From: a bacterium
GTDB lineage: Bacteria; Myxococcota; UBA727; JAUIJE01
Length of the DNA stretch: 64,000 bases
NCBI GenBank assembly: GCA_030431455.1
Contig: JAUIJE010000001.1
Coordinates: 558,001 to 622,000, forward strand
Reading direction: 5' to 3'
The stretch's first letter is position 1. Each line of letters starts with the position of its first letter. The notes beneath the pieces are model-generated. The model searched no databases, was not told where the DNA came from, and saw only the letters and a list, made by a program, of their open reading frames with translations. Shown here piece after piece: positions 19,275-26,249 of the stretch. Position numbers and translations under genes: made by a program.

Positions 19275-20206
19275 GAGGTGGCCCCGAGGCCCAGGTGCTG
19301 CTGCACGATGTGGATCGCGTCGAGGCCGAAGGGGGCGACGTCGATGCGGGGGATGGTGAGGCGGGGGCACCCGGTGTGCCGGGCGTCGAGGCGCGCGTAT
19401 TGCTCGGCCTCGTCGGCCTCGCGTTGTTTGCGCTCGCAGGCGATGTCGAGGGCCCGGGCCACGATGGGGTCAGACTCGTCGGTGTCCAGGGCCCCCCCGG
19501 GCACATCCGCGAACAGCGGGGGGGTGAGTTGGTTGACAATGACATTGCCAAGCGGGGCCACGTGCTCGGTCTTGGCCCGTCGGAGCAGGTCGAGGGCTTC
19601 GTTGGTGGGCATCTCCTCGGGGAGGCTCACGACGTGGAGCCGGGTCACCGCGGGGTCGAGCAGGGTCTTTTGCATCTCCGCGGTCTTGTCCGCGAGGGGG
19701 CCGTGGCCGCGGCTGAGGTCGTGCACCACCCGGGCGGTGGACATCAGCGACAGGCCGTGGCCGGTGGACGGCGCGTCGACGACGATGCGGTCCCACGCGG
19801 GGCTGCCGTCGTCGTTGGTCTCGATGGTGTGGTACCACACCTTGCCCAGCATGTTGAGCTCCTGGAGCGCGGGCAGAAAGCGCAGGAAGCTCTTGGTCAC
19901 GCGGTTGTCGAACACCGCGCGCACGACGGTGTCGAACTTCAGCACCATGCGCGCGTACTCCATCAGCGCTTCGCGGGGGGTGATGTTCACCGCGTACAGG
20001 CCGGGGCGCGCGGCCTGCACCGTCGGGCCGGGGGGCTCGATGCCGAGCAACGCGCCGTGGGTGTCGGGGGTGTTGATCTGGCAGAGCAAGGTCTTGTGGC
20101 CGGCCCGGGCGAAGGCGTCGGCCAGCGCGCACGCGACCACGCTCTTGCCCACGCCGCCCTTGCCGCTGACCACGTGGAGCTTCTGCTCAAACATCGCGAG
20201 GGTCAT
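19271..20206 (-). CDS. ArsA/Get3-family ATPase, canonical P-loop
   Basis: 311 aa. Deviant Walker A with the signature lysine intact: VSGKGGVGKSVV (G15-K16-G17-G18-V19-G20-K21). Switch-type motifs (CQINTPDTHGALLG, RIVVDAPSTGHGLSLM) and an adenine-loop-like NVIVNQLTPP are visible. It is paired with the following gene by a 4-bp overlap and overlaps the 3' end of the upstream hydrolase gene by 20 bp if ATG 20206 is used; ATG 20194 is the alternative. Together the two genes resemble the A1 and A2 halves of ArsA split into separate chains. Substrate and partner are unknown. Confidence 0.88.
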   Translation of the reverse strand: MTLAMFEQKLHVVSGKGGVGKSVVACALADAFARAGHKTLLCQINTPDTHGALLGIEPPGPTVQAARPGLYAVNITPREALMEYARMVLKFDTVVRAVFDNRVTKSFLRFLPALQELNMLGKVWYHTIETNDDGSPAWDRIVVDAPSTGHGLSLMSTARVVHDLSRGHGPLADKTAEMQKTLLDPAVTRLHVVSLPEEMPTNEALDLLRRAKTEHVAPLGNVIVNQLTPPLFADVPGGALDTDESDPIVARALDIACERKQREADEAEQYARLDARHTGCPRLTIPRIDVAPFGLDAIHIVQQHLGLGATS

Positions 20207-21053
20207 CGCCCGCTCCGCGGTCGGCGCCGAGGACCTCGAGGACCGCTTGGATCGCGCTGGGCTCGACGAGGAGCCCGGCGTGGCCAGGGCGGGGGAGGGT
20301 GATGCATTCGGCGTCGGTCTCGAAGGAGGTTTCCGTCGGGTATACGACGTAGTCTTGGCGGGCGGCGAGAAAAACCCGGCGCGCGCCGGGCACCAGGACC
20401 CGCAGGGGGGCGAGCGTCGAGAGCCGTTCGGACTTTTCGCGCATGCTCCGTGCGTCCGCGCCCCACACCGGGCCGCGCGCCCCCGCGGTGCCGTTGTGCG
20501 GGCTGCCGATGGTGACGACGGTGCGCAGGCGCGCCCCGAGGTCGGGCGCTTGTTCGAGCGCGATGCGGGTGATCAAACCGCCCATCGAGTGGGCCACGAC
20601 GTCGAAGCCGGCCGGGCCCGCCGCGTCGTGCATCCGGCGCAGCGCACGCTGCAGCGCGGGCACGTAGCCGTCGAGGTCGTGGCGCATCGGCCAGCCGAGG
20701 GTGACGGCCACGGTGGGCCGCCCAAGCCGGTCTTCGATCGCCTCGCGCAGCCGGTGAAAGTTGGAGGCGTTCTGGGTGAAGCCGTGCACCAGCAGCACCG
20801 GGCGGCTGCCCTCGACGACACGGTCGAACCCGGCGCGGCGCGGCCAGAGGTGTTGGCGCGCGAGGGTGAGCATCGCCGAGGCCTCGGTCCACCAGTAGGC
20901 GAGCAGGGCGACCCCGGAGATGGGCACCCGCCGACCCACCGCGCGGGTCCACTGGGCAAAATACAGATGCGAGAGCATCAAAAACGCCAGCGCCAGGACC
21001 CGGGGGAGCACCAGCCCCGCCGCGATGACCACCAGCACGGTTTGGACCGCCAT
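20187..21053 (-). CDS. Alpha/beta hydrolase, lipase-like, membrane-anchored
   Basis: 288 aa. ATG 21053 is preferred over an ATG five codons upstream. Two N-terminal hydrophobic stretches (about residues 3-32) suggest membrane association. The hydrolase core starts at RPVLLVHGFTQNASNF (oxyanion HG), with nucleophile elbow AHSMGG (S156). A candidate acid is an Asp in the RRVFLAARQDYVVYP region, and the catalytic His is likely in LPRPGHAGLL. It resembles triacylglycerol lipases/esterases (LipA/EstA type). It overlaps the ArsA-like gene by 20 bp, so the three form one unit. Confidence 0.85.
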   Translation of the reverse strand: MAVQTVLVVIAAGLVLPRVLALAFLMLSHLYFAQWTRAVGRRVPISGVALLAYWWTEASAMLTLARQHLWPRRAGFDRVVEGSRPVLLVHGFTQNASNFHRLREAIEDRLGRPTVAVTLGWPMRHDLDGYVPALQRALRRMHDAAGPAGFDVVAHSMGGLITRIALEQAPDLGARLRTVVTIGSPHNGTAGARGPVWGADARSMREKSERLSTLAPLRVLVPGARRVFLAARQDYVVYPTETSFETDAECITLPRPGHAGLLVEPSAIQAVLEVLGADRGAGDDPRDV

Positions 21054-21154
21054 GCCCCCAACATACAAAAGCGCGCGCGGTTTCGCGTTTGTTGCTTCCG
21101 ATCGGGGATGGTAGGGCGTAGCGCGGCGCGGACGCCATGGGGACGGGGGCGAAC

Positions 21155-21466
21155 ATGAGTGAAACCGAGAACAACCTGGTGTCGTCGATCATGAACCTGG
21201 GCGAGGAGCGGATGGGCGAGTTGGTGGGCCAACTCCTGGCCAACCCGCGCTTCGCGGGCGCGGTGGAGCGGGCGGTGACGTCGGGGCTGCGGGCCAAGAA
21301 GGGCGTGGACAGCACCCTGTCGTCGGTGTTTTCCGCGGCCAACGTGCCCACCGTCGAGGACGTGGTCGAGGTCAAGACCAAGCTCACCGAGCTCGAAGAC
21401 GCCCTGGGCGACATCGAGGACCGGTTGGGGCGTCTGCTCGATCGCCTCGAGGCGGACGCGGACTGA
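21155..21466 (+). CDS. Small coiled-coil protein, phasin-like in character
   Basis: 103 aa. ATG 21155 follows a G-rich ribosome site; an in-frame ATG six codons earlier is less likely. The protein is helical. The C-terminal third (VEDVVEVKTKLTELEDALG, IEDRLGRLLDRLEAD) is a strong heptad coiled coil and the middle is amphipathic. Size and composition recall phasins/PHA-granule-associated proteins and the neighbour is phaR, but there is no decisive motif. It stands alone on the plus strand between two minus genes. Confidence 0.65.
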   Translation: MSETENNLVSSIMNLGEERMGELVGQLLANPRFAGAVERAVTSGLRAKKGVDSTLSSVFSAANVPTVEDVVEVKTKLTELEDALGDIEDRLGRLLDRLEADAD

Positions 21467-21496
21467 ACGCACGGGGCACACCGCGGCCCCAGGGCG

Positions 21497-22183
21497 TCAA
21501 TCGTCGCTGGCCGCACCGTTTTCGAGGCGCTTGATGCGGGCATCGAGCTCCTCGACCCGGGACAACAACCGATCAAAATCGGGCCGGGCGTGGCTGAGGT
21601 GGGTCATGCGGCCGAGGGCGTCCTTGACCCCCTCGTCGATGGTGCGCTGCATGTTCTCGAAGGCCTCGGTGGTCGACTGCACAAACGCGCGCACCGGCCC
21701 GTCGGTCTTCTCTTTGTCCGCGGCCCGGTCGCCGGCTTTGGCTTGCTCGCCCTCGCCGCCGCTCGAGGCCGGGGGGGCGGAGGCCTCACCGGGCGCACCC
21801 GGCTCACCGTCTTTGCGGTTGAGCAACCCGTCGACCCGGCGCTCGACGTCGTCGCGGATGTTCTTCGCGGGGTCGGCGAAGTGCTTTTGGTAAAAATCGC
21901 CGAGCGCGTCGTTGCTGCTCTGGATGATGCCGCGCAGCAGCTTGAGCGGCATGCGCGAAACCTTCTTTTCTTCCTCGACGATGATCTGCGCCAACGTGAC
22001 CGCGGAGAGGTCTTCCTTGGTCTTGTTGTCGACGACCCGGACCTCTTCGCCGTCCTTGATCATCTGGCTGATCTCGTCGAGCGTGACGTAGCAGCTGCGC
22101 TCGGTGTCATAGAGCTTGCGGTTGGCGTACCGCTTGATGATCTTGACTGGGACGCCCTCGGTGCTGGCGCTGTCCTCGCTCAT
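21497..22183 (-). CDS. phaR: Polyhydroxyalkanoate synthesis regulator PhaR
   Basis: 228 aa. The N-terminal DNA-binding module (VKIIKRYANRKLYDTE, YVTLDEISQMIKDGEEV, residues about 12-47) is the hallmark of PhaR/PhbR. The accumulation-regulator motif follows (TLAQIIVEEEKK, then LLRGIIQSSNDALGDFYQKH). A Gly/Glu/Ala-rich linker (about 127-162) leads to a phasin-like helical tail and coiled coil (FDRLLSRVEELDARIKRLE). PhaR represses phasin and granule genes and releases DNA when granules bind it. The extended tail suggests a fused granule-binding part. A candidate promoter lies at 22224-22253. Confidence 0.92.
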   Translation of the reverse strand: MSEDSASTEGVPVKIIKRYANRKLYDTERSCYVTLDEISQMIKDGEEVRVVDNKTKEDLSAVTLAQIIVEEEKKVSRMPLKLLRGIIQSSNDALGDFYQKHFADPAKNIRDDVERRVDGLLNRKDGEPGAPGEASAPPASSGGEGEQAKAGDRAADKEKTDGPVRAFVQSTTEAFENMQRTIDEGVKDALGRMTHLSHARPDFDRLLSRVEELDARIKRLENGAASDD

Positions 22184-22223
22184 GCTCGCCTCACAATCGA
22201 TTCGATGCCCCTGGGGCCATCGC

Positions 22224-22253
22224 GGACTAGCAGCGCCGATCGCCCTCTGTCAA
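22224..22253 (-). promoter_or_regulatory. Candidate promoter of phaR
   Basis: Read on the minus strand: TTGACA (22253-22248), 18-bp spacer, TAGTCC (22229-22224), 41 bp before the phaR start. The -35 is a perfect sigma-70 hexamer; the -10 is poor but shares TAG with other candidate promoters in the window. Confidence 0.5.
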
Positions 22254-22304
22254 CGCGCTGCGGCATCACCGCGCGTCCCCCCGTGGGCAAAATGGGGCCA
22301 AACG

Positions 22305-22334
22305 TTGCTCCGCCGACGCGCCCACCCATAGAAT
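22305..22334 (+). promoter_or_regulatory. Candidate promoter of the zinc-ribbon/DPF gene
   Basis: TTGCTC (22305-22310), 18-bp spacer, TAGAAT (22329-22334, five of six matches to TATAAT), 46 bp before the ATG at 22380. Confidence 0.5.
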
Positions 22335-22379
22335 CCCCGCGGGCCGACGAGGCTCAAAAACCGTGGGGCAGGACCATCC

Positions 22380-24098
22380 ATGATCATCCAATGCGATGAT
22401 TGCAGCACACGCTTCAACGTGCCCGACGACAAGGTGGGCACGACGGGCACGAAGGTCCGCTGCTCGAAATGTGGCGCGGTGTTTTTTGCGTACGGCCGTG
22501 CGGGCATGATCACGGCGATGTCGAGCAAGACCCGGCTCGGGCCCGGCGAGGTCGAGGCCGCGCTGCTCGCCGCGATGTCCGGAAGCCAACCGGTGGCGCG
22601 GGTCAAGACCCAGACGCTGGGCACGCTGAGCGCGCCCCCGGGCGTGGCCCCGGTGGGCAAACCCCGCACGAGCCCGTTCGCCAAGATTCCGGGGCCCGGG
22701 GCGGCCCCCGACGCCCCGCACGACCCGTTCGCGGGGGCGGTGGCGCCGACCACGCCGCCCTTTGCCCAGCCCGGGCCGCCGGGCTTGTCGGGCCCGGTGC
22801 CGCCGGCGCCGGTCGACCCCTTTCGGCCGCCGTCCGCGCCCCAGCCGATGTTGGGCATGCCCAGCGAGGAGGCCGCCCCCAGCTTTGAGCAGCCCCCGAC
22901 GTCGACGAGCAACGACGTGCACACGGACCCGTTTCAGGGCACGCCGACGGTGAAGGCCGATCCATTCCAGAGCACGCCGACGGTGAAGGCCGACCCCTTC
23001 GCGGCCACCCCCGGCGGATTTGGTGCGTCGTCCGACGAGGACCCGTTCGGCGGGGGCGCGCGCTTTGGCAGCGACGACGGCGATCCCTTCGGGGGCGGGG
23101 CGGACCCGTTCGGCGGGGCCCCGGATCCGTTCGCGGCGGCTTCGTCCTCACCGTCCGGTCCCGTCGACGATCCGTTCGCGGCATTGGCGGCCGAGGCCGC
23201 CGGCGGGGGCGGGGCGCCCGATCCCTTCGCGGGAGACGCGGGACCGCCGCCGCCCCCCGCCACCGATCCCTTCGCCCCCGGCGGCGATGACGGGATCGAC
23301 CCGTTCGCGCCGGGGCAGAGCGACCCCTTCGAGATGCCGAAATCGCCCGCGACCCCGTCCGACGCGCACCCCACCGGCGGCCTGGCCGGCCCGCCGGTGG
23401 GTCCCCTCGACGAGCTCCCCGAGGGCGACGAGGGCGCGTTTGGCGCGCCCCATTCGGAGCTGGCCCCGGCGACGATGATCCACACGCTGCCGCAGGAGTT
23501 CGACACGTCCATCCCCGACACCGGCGCGCACCACACCGCGCCCCCGGTGACCGAGCCACCGCCGCCGAGCGCGCTGTCGCGGTGGCTGCTGCCCCTGGGG
23601 CCGGTGCTGAGCGGGGCGGTGCAAGTGGTGCTGTTCGCGGGGTTTGTGGTGGTGGCGGTGAGCTTGGCCCGGGGCGGCGATCCTGTGGCCCTGCTCGACG
23701 GTGACCTGGAGCGCGCGTTCGTGGCGTCGGGCGCAGCCGAAACCCAAGGCACATTGGCGGCCATGGACATCGAGGTGCGGCGCCGGCCGACCAAAGCGGT
23801 GCCCGGGCTGGTGGTGGTCACCGGCCGGATCGAAAACCGTGGAGAGCAGCCGGTGCCGGCGCCGCCGGTCGAGGTCGCCATCGGGGAGACGGTGGCGCCG
23901 GCCGCGGTGGGGGTGGACATGGACCCCTTTGAGGTGGACGGGGCGGGCTCGTTTGAGGATCTGCGGGCCCTGTTGGCGCGCCCTGGGTCCAGTCGCATTG
24001 CGCCGGGGGAGAGCGCGGCGTTCGTGGCCTTCGTCGACGGGGTGAAGGACGGCCAGCGGGCGGAGCTGCGGCTCGGCGATCAGGCCGCGCCCCCATGA
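22380..24098 (+). CDS. MJ0042 zinc-ribbon membrane protein with DPF motif repeats
   Basis: 572 aa. The N-terminus is an MJ0042-type zinc ribbon (CDDCSTRFNVPDDKV, then VRCSKCGAVF; Cys 5, 8, 28 and 31). A long disordered Pro/Gly/Asp/Ala-rich region (about residues 100-320) carries fourteen Asp-Pro-Phe motifs, two inside an exact 11-residue repeat (TPTVKADPFQS). A transmembrane helix (about 412-433) precedes a C-terminal domain like DUF3426, with a further DPF in MDPFEVDG. The architecture recalls zinc-ribbon motility or polarity proteins of myxobacteria, but no GYF or TonB domain was seen. The stop overlaps the next start by 4 bp. Confidence 0.85.
   Translation: MIIQCDDCSTRFNVPDDKVGTTGTKVRCSKCGAVFFAYGRAGMITAMSSKTRLGPGEVEAALLAAMSGSQPVARVKTQTLGTLSAPPGVAPVGKPRTSPFAKIPGPGAAPDAPHDPFAGAVAPTTPPFAQPGPPGLSGPVPPAPVDPFRPPSAPQPMLGMPSEEAAPSFEQPPTSTSNDVHTDPFQGTPTVKADPFQSTPTVKADPFAATPGGFGASSDEDPFGGGARFGSDDGDPFGGGADPFGGAPDPFAAASSSPSGPVDDPFAALAAEAAGGGGAPDPFAGDAGPPPPPATDPFAPGGDDGIDPFAPGQSDPFEMPKSPATPSDAHPTGGLAGPPVGPLDELPEGDEGAFGAPHSELAPATMIHTLPQEFDTSIPDTGAHHTAPPVTEPPPPSALSRWLLPLGPVLSGAVQVVLFAGFVVVAVSLARGGDPVALLDGDLERAFVASGAAETQGTLAAMDIEVRRRPTKAVPGLVVVTGRIENRGEQPVPAPPVEVAIGETVAPAAVGVDMDPFEVDGAGSFEDLRALLARPGSSRIAPGESAAFVAFVDGVKDGQRAELRLGDQAAPP
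22939..23004 (+). repeat. 33-bp tandem repeat in the DPF region
   Basis: A block beginning GCACGCCGACGGTGAAGGCC occurs at 22939 and again at 22972 with a 33-bp period, encoding TPTVKADPF twice. The third base of some codons has drifted (GATCCATTC versus GACCCCTTC). Confidence 0.8.
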
Positions 24099-24853
24099 CC
24101 GGCCTGTTCGCGCTGCCGGCTCCCTTCGCGGTAATCGAGCTGGCCAAACGACTCCGGGCGCTGGACAGCTTGGACCACCGCCGGCGGGCGATGATGCGGG
24201 TGGTGGGCGAGGCCCCGGCGCTGCCCATGGTGCGGCTCCTGGGCTGTGCCCAGCGCGAGGCGGCGATGGGGTCGGCCCACGGGCGGCTGGTGTTTGACGT
24301 GTTCGGCAGTGTGCTCGCCGAGAACATGATCGATGCTGACACATTGGAGACCTGGGCCGAGGCCGCGGAGGAGATCGCCGAGGTCGCGGTGGCCCTGTTG
24401 CTCCGCGGGGAAGGGCCGGTCGACGAGGCCGATGACAAAGAAGCCCCCCGCGGCAGCCTCGCCGCGGAGGGCGAGACCTTGGGCCGGCGGAAGTCCCTGG
24501 CCCGCACCGCCCATGGCGACACCTTGGAAAAGCTGCTCATCGACCCGCACCCCGACGTGGTCCGCGAACTGATGAGCAACCCCCGCCTGGTCGAGGGCCA
24601 GGCGGTGCGATTGGCCGCGCGCACCAAGGCCCCCAGCGCGGTGCTCGAGGTGTTGGGCCAGAGCAAGTTCATGAAGTCGCCCCGGGTGCGGCTCGGGCTT
24701 GCCACAAATCCCCGCTGCCCCCCGCCGCTCGCCTGCCGCGTGCTCCCGTCGCTCAAGCGCCACGACCTCGTCGACATCGCCCACGACAAGCGTCTGCACC
24801 CCAGCGTCCGCCAAAGCGCCCGCGTGCTGCTCGACGGCAAACCCCCGCGCTGA
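24095..24853 (+). CDS. Hypothetical helical-repeat protein
   Basis: 252 aa. The ATG overlaps the stop of the zinc-ribbon/DPF gene (ATGA), so the two are translationally coupled and probably function together. No signal peptide or membrane helix. The C-terminal half (about residues 135-250) has HEAT/variant-leucine-rich-like helical repeats with the phrase LLIDPHPDVVRELMSNPRL. It then repeats in looser form (APSAVLEVLGQSKFMKSPRV, RHDLVDIAHDKRLHPSVRQS). Such repeats normally mediate protein binding. The family was not identified. Confidence 0.75.
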   Translation: MTGLFALPAPFAVIELAKRLRALDSLDHRRRAMMRVVGEAPALPMVRLLGCAQREAAMGSAHGRLVFDVFGSVLAENMIDADTLETWAEAAEEIAEVAVALLLRGEGPVDEADDKEAPRGSLAAEGETLGRRKSLARTAHGDTLEKLLIDPHPDVVRELMSNPRLVEGQAVRLAARTKAPSAVLEVLGQSKFMKSPRVRLGLATNPRCPPPLACRVLPSLKRHDLVDIAHDKRLHPSVRQSARVLLDGKPPR

Positions 24854-24891
24854 CCACGTCTCCCGATCGCCTTCGGCGCGCTCCGGCCGCG

Positions 24892-25854
24892 CTAGAACAG
24901 CAGCCCGAACCGAATCGTGCCCTGGGCCATGACCGGCGACCGGTCGAGGCTCCCCGACGAGAGCTGGAGCAGGCGGTCGGGGAAGATGTTGAGGTCGAGC
25001 CCGGCGCCGATCTGAACGATCGCGACCTGGACCCGCACCCCGGCGCTGACCCGGTCGTACCGGTTGAGGGCCACGCAGTTGAGCACGTCGGAGGTGCAGG
25101 CCTCTTGCGAGGGGGCGACAACCTGGGCCATGGCCACGGGCTGGAACGTGAACGTGTTGCCCACGTCGGAGGTGTTGGTGGGGTCGGCGTCGACCAGGCG
25201 GGTGCGGGCGTCGATGAAGATGCTCTCGTAGGCGAAGAAGGGCACGACCTCGAAGTCGCCAAAAATCGCAAACCCTTTGGACACGGCGCCGCCGACGGTG
25301 GCGGTGGTCAGGTCGAGGTCGTCGGAGCCCACCAGGCGGGTGATGCCCGCATCGAGGGCGATGTCCGGCAGCCACAGGATGCCTTCGTTGAGGGCCACCT
25401 TGCCTTTGGCCGAGATCGCCACGAGGCCAGACTCAAGAATCCACATCGCGCCCATCTCGACCTCGGAGGTCAAGGGCACCGGGAGCACAAAGCCCTTGCG
25501 CCCCCGCACCGCCAACGTCTCCATCGTCGGGACCACCGGCGGCTGGTTGTCGAGTCCAGTGCCTTTGCGCCCGCGGTCCCACTGCTCTTCCCAAAAAGAA
25601 ATCACGTGCAGCGACGTGTCGATGGCGAAGTCGAAGCCGGCTTGGCCGGTGGTCTCGGCGGGGTTGATGTGCGTCGGCGTCATCACGAAGCCGAGCTCGG
25701 TGGTGAGATCGCGGAACGCGACGTTGTCGGGTTGGCCGCCGGGGTCGGTGAGCCCGAGCAGGTGGATGTCGTTGGGGGCCGCCCACGCCGGCGCGGTCGC
25801 CAGCCACGCCAGACACGCCAAACCCGAGGCCATCGCTTGTGTGCGCACCGTCAT
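24892..25854 (-). CDS. Hypothetical outer-membrane-type protein
   Basis: 320 aa. ATG 25854 begins a signal peptide (cleavage near ATAPAWA-AP, residue about 26); upstream in-frame codons are low-complexity. The mature part is rich in alternating beta strands (FDFAIDTSLHVISFW, TTATVGGAVSKGFAIFGDFE, VSAGVRVQVAIVQIGAGLDL) and ends FGLLF, with a C-terminal Phe typical of outer-membrane beta barrels. Two Cys (in EACTSDVLNC) may form a loop disulfide. No family name is justified. It diverges from the dcw operon, so the 395-bp gap upstream holds its promoter as well. Confidence 0.75.
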   Translation of the reverse strand: MTVRTQAMASGLACLAWLATAPAWAAPNDIHLLGLTDPGGQPDNVAFRDLTTELGFVMTPTHINPAETTGQAGFDFAIDTSLHVISFWEEQWDRGRKGTGLDNQPPVVPTMETLAVRGRKGFVLPVPLTSEVEMGAMWILESGLVAISAKGKVALNEGILWLPDIALDAGITRLVGSDDLDLTTATVGGAVSKGFAIFGDFEVVPFFAYESIFIDARTRLVDADPTNTSDVGNTFTFQPVAMAQVVAPSQEACTSDVLNCVALNRYDRVSAGVRVQVAIVQIGAGLDLNIFPDRLLQLSSGSLDRSPVMAQGTIRFGLLF

Positions 25855-25956
25855 TGGCGGCGAGATTACGCAACAACCGGGGCCGGCGTCCATTCTGTGA
25901 CGGCGGGTCCGGGCGGGGGGGGCGGCGGCGGGGCCACGGGTGTCCTGGCCCGGCGC

Positions 25957-26000
25957 CCGCCGGTTGCCGCCCACGATCCACCACGATCCACAACCGGCGG
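25957..26000. repeat. Nested repeat: 10-bp inverted repeat enclosing a 10-bp direct duplication
   Basis: Perfect inverted repeat CCGCCGGTTG (25957-25966) / CAACCGGCGG (25991-26000). The 24-bp interior holds CCACGATCCA twice in tandem (25971-25980, 25981-25990). It has no U-tract, so it does not look like an intrinsic terminator. It lies between the divergent 24892-25854 gene and the dcw promoter. Confidence 0.8.
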
Positions 26001-26026
26001 TTTCGGCTCTGGGGCGGGGGCCAAGG

Positions 26027-26110
26027 CCGGTTATCCGGGTAAGATCACAAAAGTTTGACTTTTTTCCTGGTGCGGCACCTCAGACAACCGGACGTAGATC
26101 CCGGTTATCA
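26027..26110. repeat. Direct repeat CCGGTTATC in the dcw upstream region
   Basis: CCGGTTATC occurs at 26027-26035 and 26101-26109, 74 bp apart (about seven helical turns), upstream of the proposed dcw promoter. Possibly paired activator or repressor sites; function unknown. The stretch between holds a TTGACT (26055-26060) without a matching -10. Confidence 0.5.
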
Positions 26111-26120
26111 AAGGCTGACC

Positions 26121-26145
26121 CGCCTCAAACCGCGCTTTTGAGGCG
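26121..26145. promoter_or_regulatory. Perfect 9-bp dyad just upstream of the dcw -35
   Basis: CGCCTCAAA (26121-26129), 7-bp loop, TTTGAGGCG (26137-26145). It ends 4 bp before the proposed -35. No T-run follows that would make it a terminator. Position and symmetry fit a dimeric regulator site. Confidence 0.55.
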
Positions 26146-26149
26146 CCCC

Positions 26150-26179
26150 TTGACCTTATGTAACGCGGATCTTTAGAGT
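26150..26179 (+). promoter_or_regulatory. Candidate dcw (mraZ) promoter
   Basis: TTGACC (26150-26155), 18-bp spacer, TAGAGT (26174-26179). Transcription would start near 26186, inside the first candidate MraZ box. A 16-bp-spacer alternative uses TTTAGA (26172-26177). Confidence 0.6.
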
Positions 26180-26183
26180 TCGC

Positions 26184-26208
26184 GTGGGTTTTAGTGGTAA
26201 TTCTGGGG
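26184..26208 (+). promoter_or_regulatory. Candidate MraZ boxes (operator)
   Basis: Three GTGG/TGGG direct repeats at helical spacing: GTGGG (26184-26188), GTGGT (26194-26198) and TGGGG (26204-26208). MraZ of E. coli binds TGGGN repeats separated by 5 nt near its own promoter and represses the operon. These lie immediately downstream of the proposed -10, as expected for autorepression. Confidence 0.6.
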
Positions 26209-26249
26209 ATCACAGCGGATCGCCAACGCCATTTCGAGGGGTGTCACGG

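Noticed and set aside
18144-20206. Arsenic resistance function for the ArsA-like pair
   Set aside because: No arsB, arsC, arsR or Cys-based metalloregion is visible; such pairs occur widely without arsenic genes.
26184-26249. GTG at 26184 or 26241 as the mraZ start
   Set aside because: The added residues do not match the family, 26184 lies inside the MraZ boxes, and TTG 26250 aligns exactly with the canonical N-terminus.
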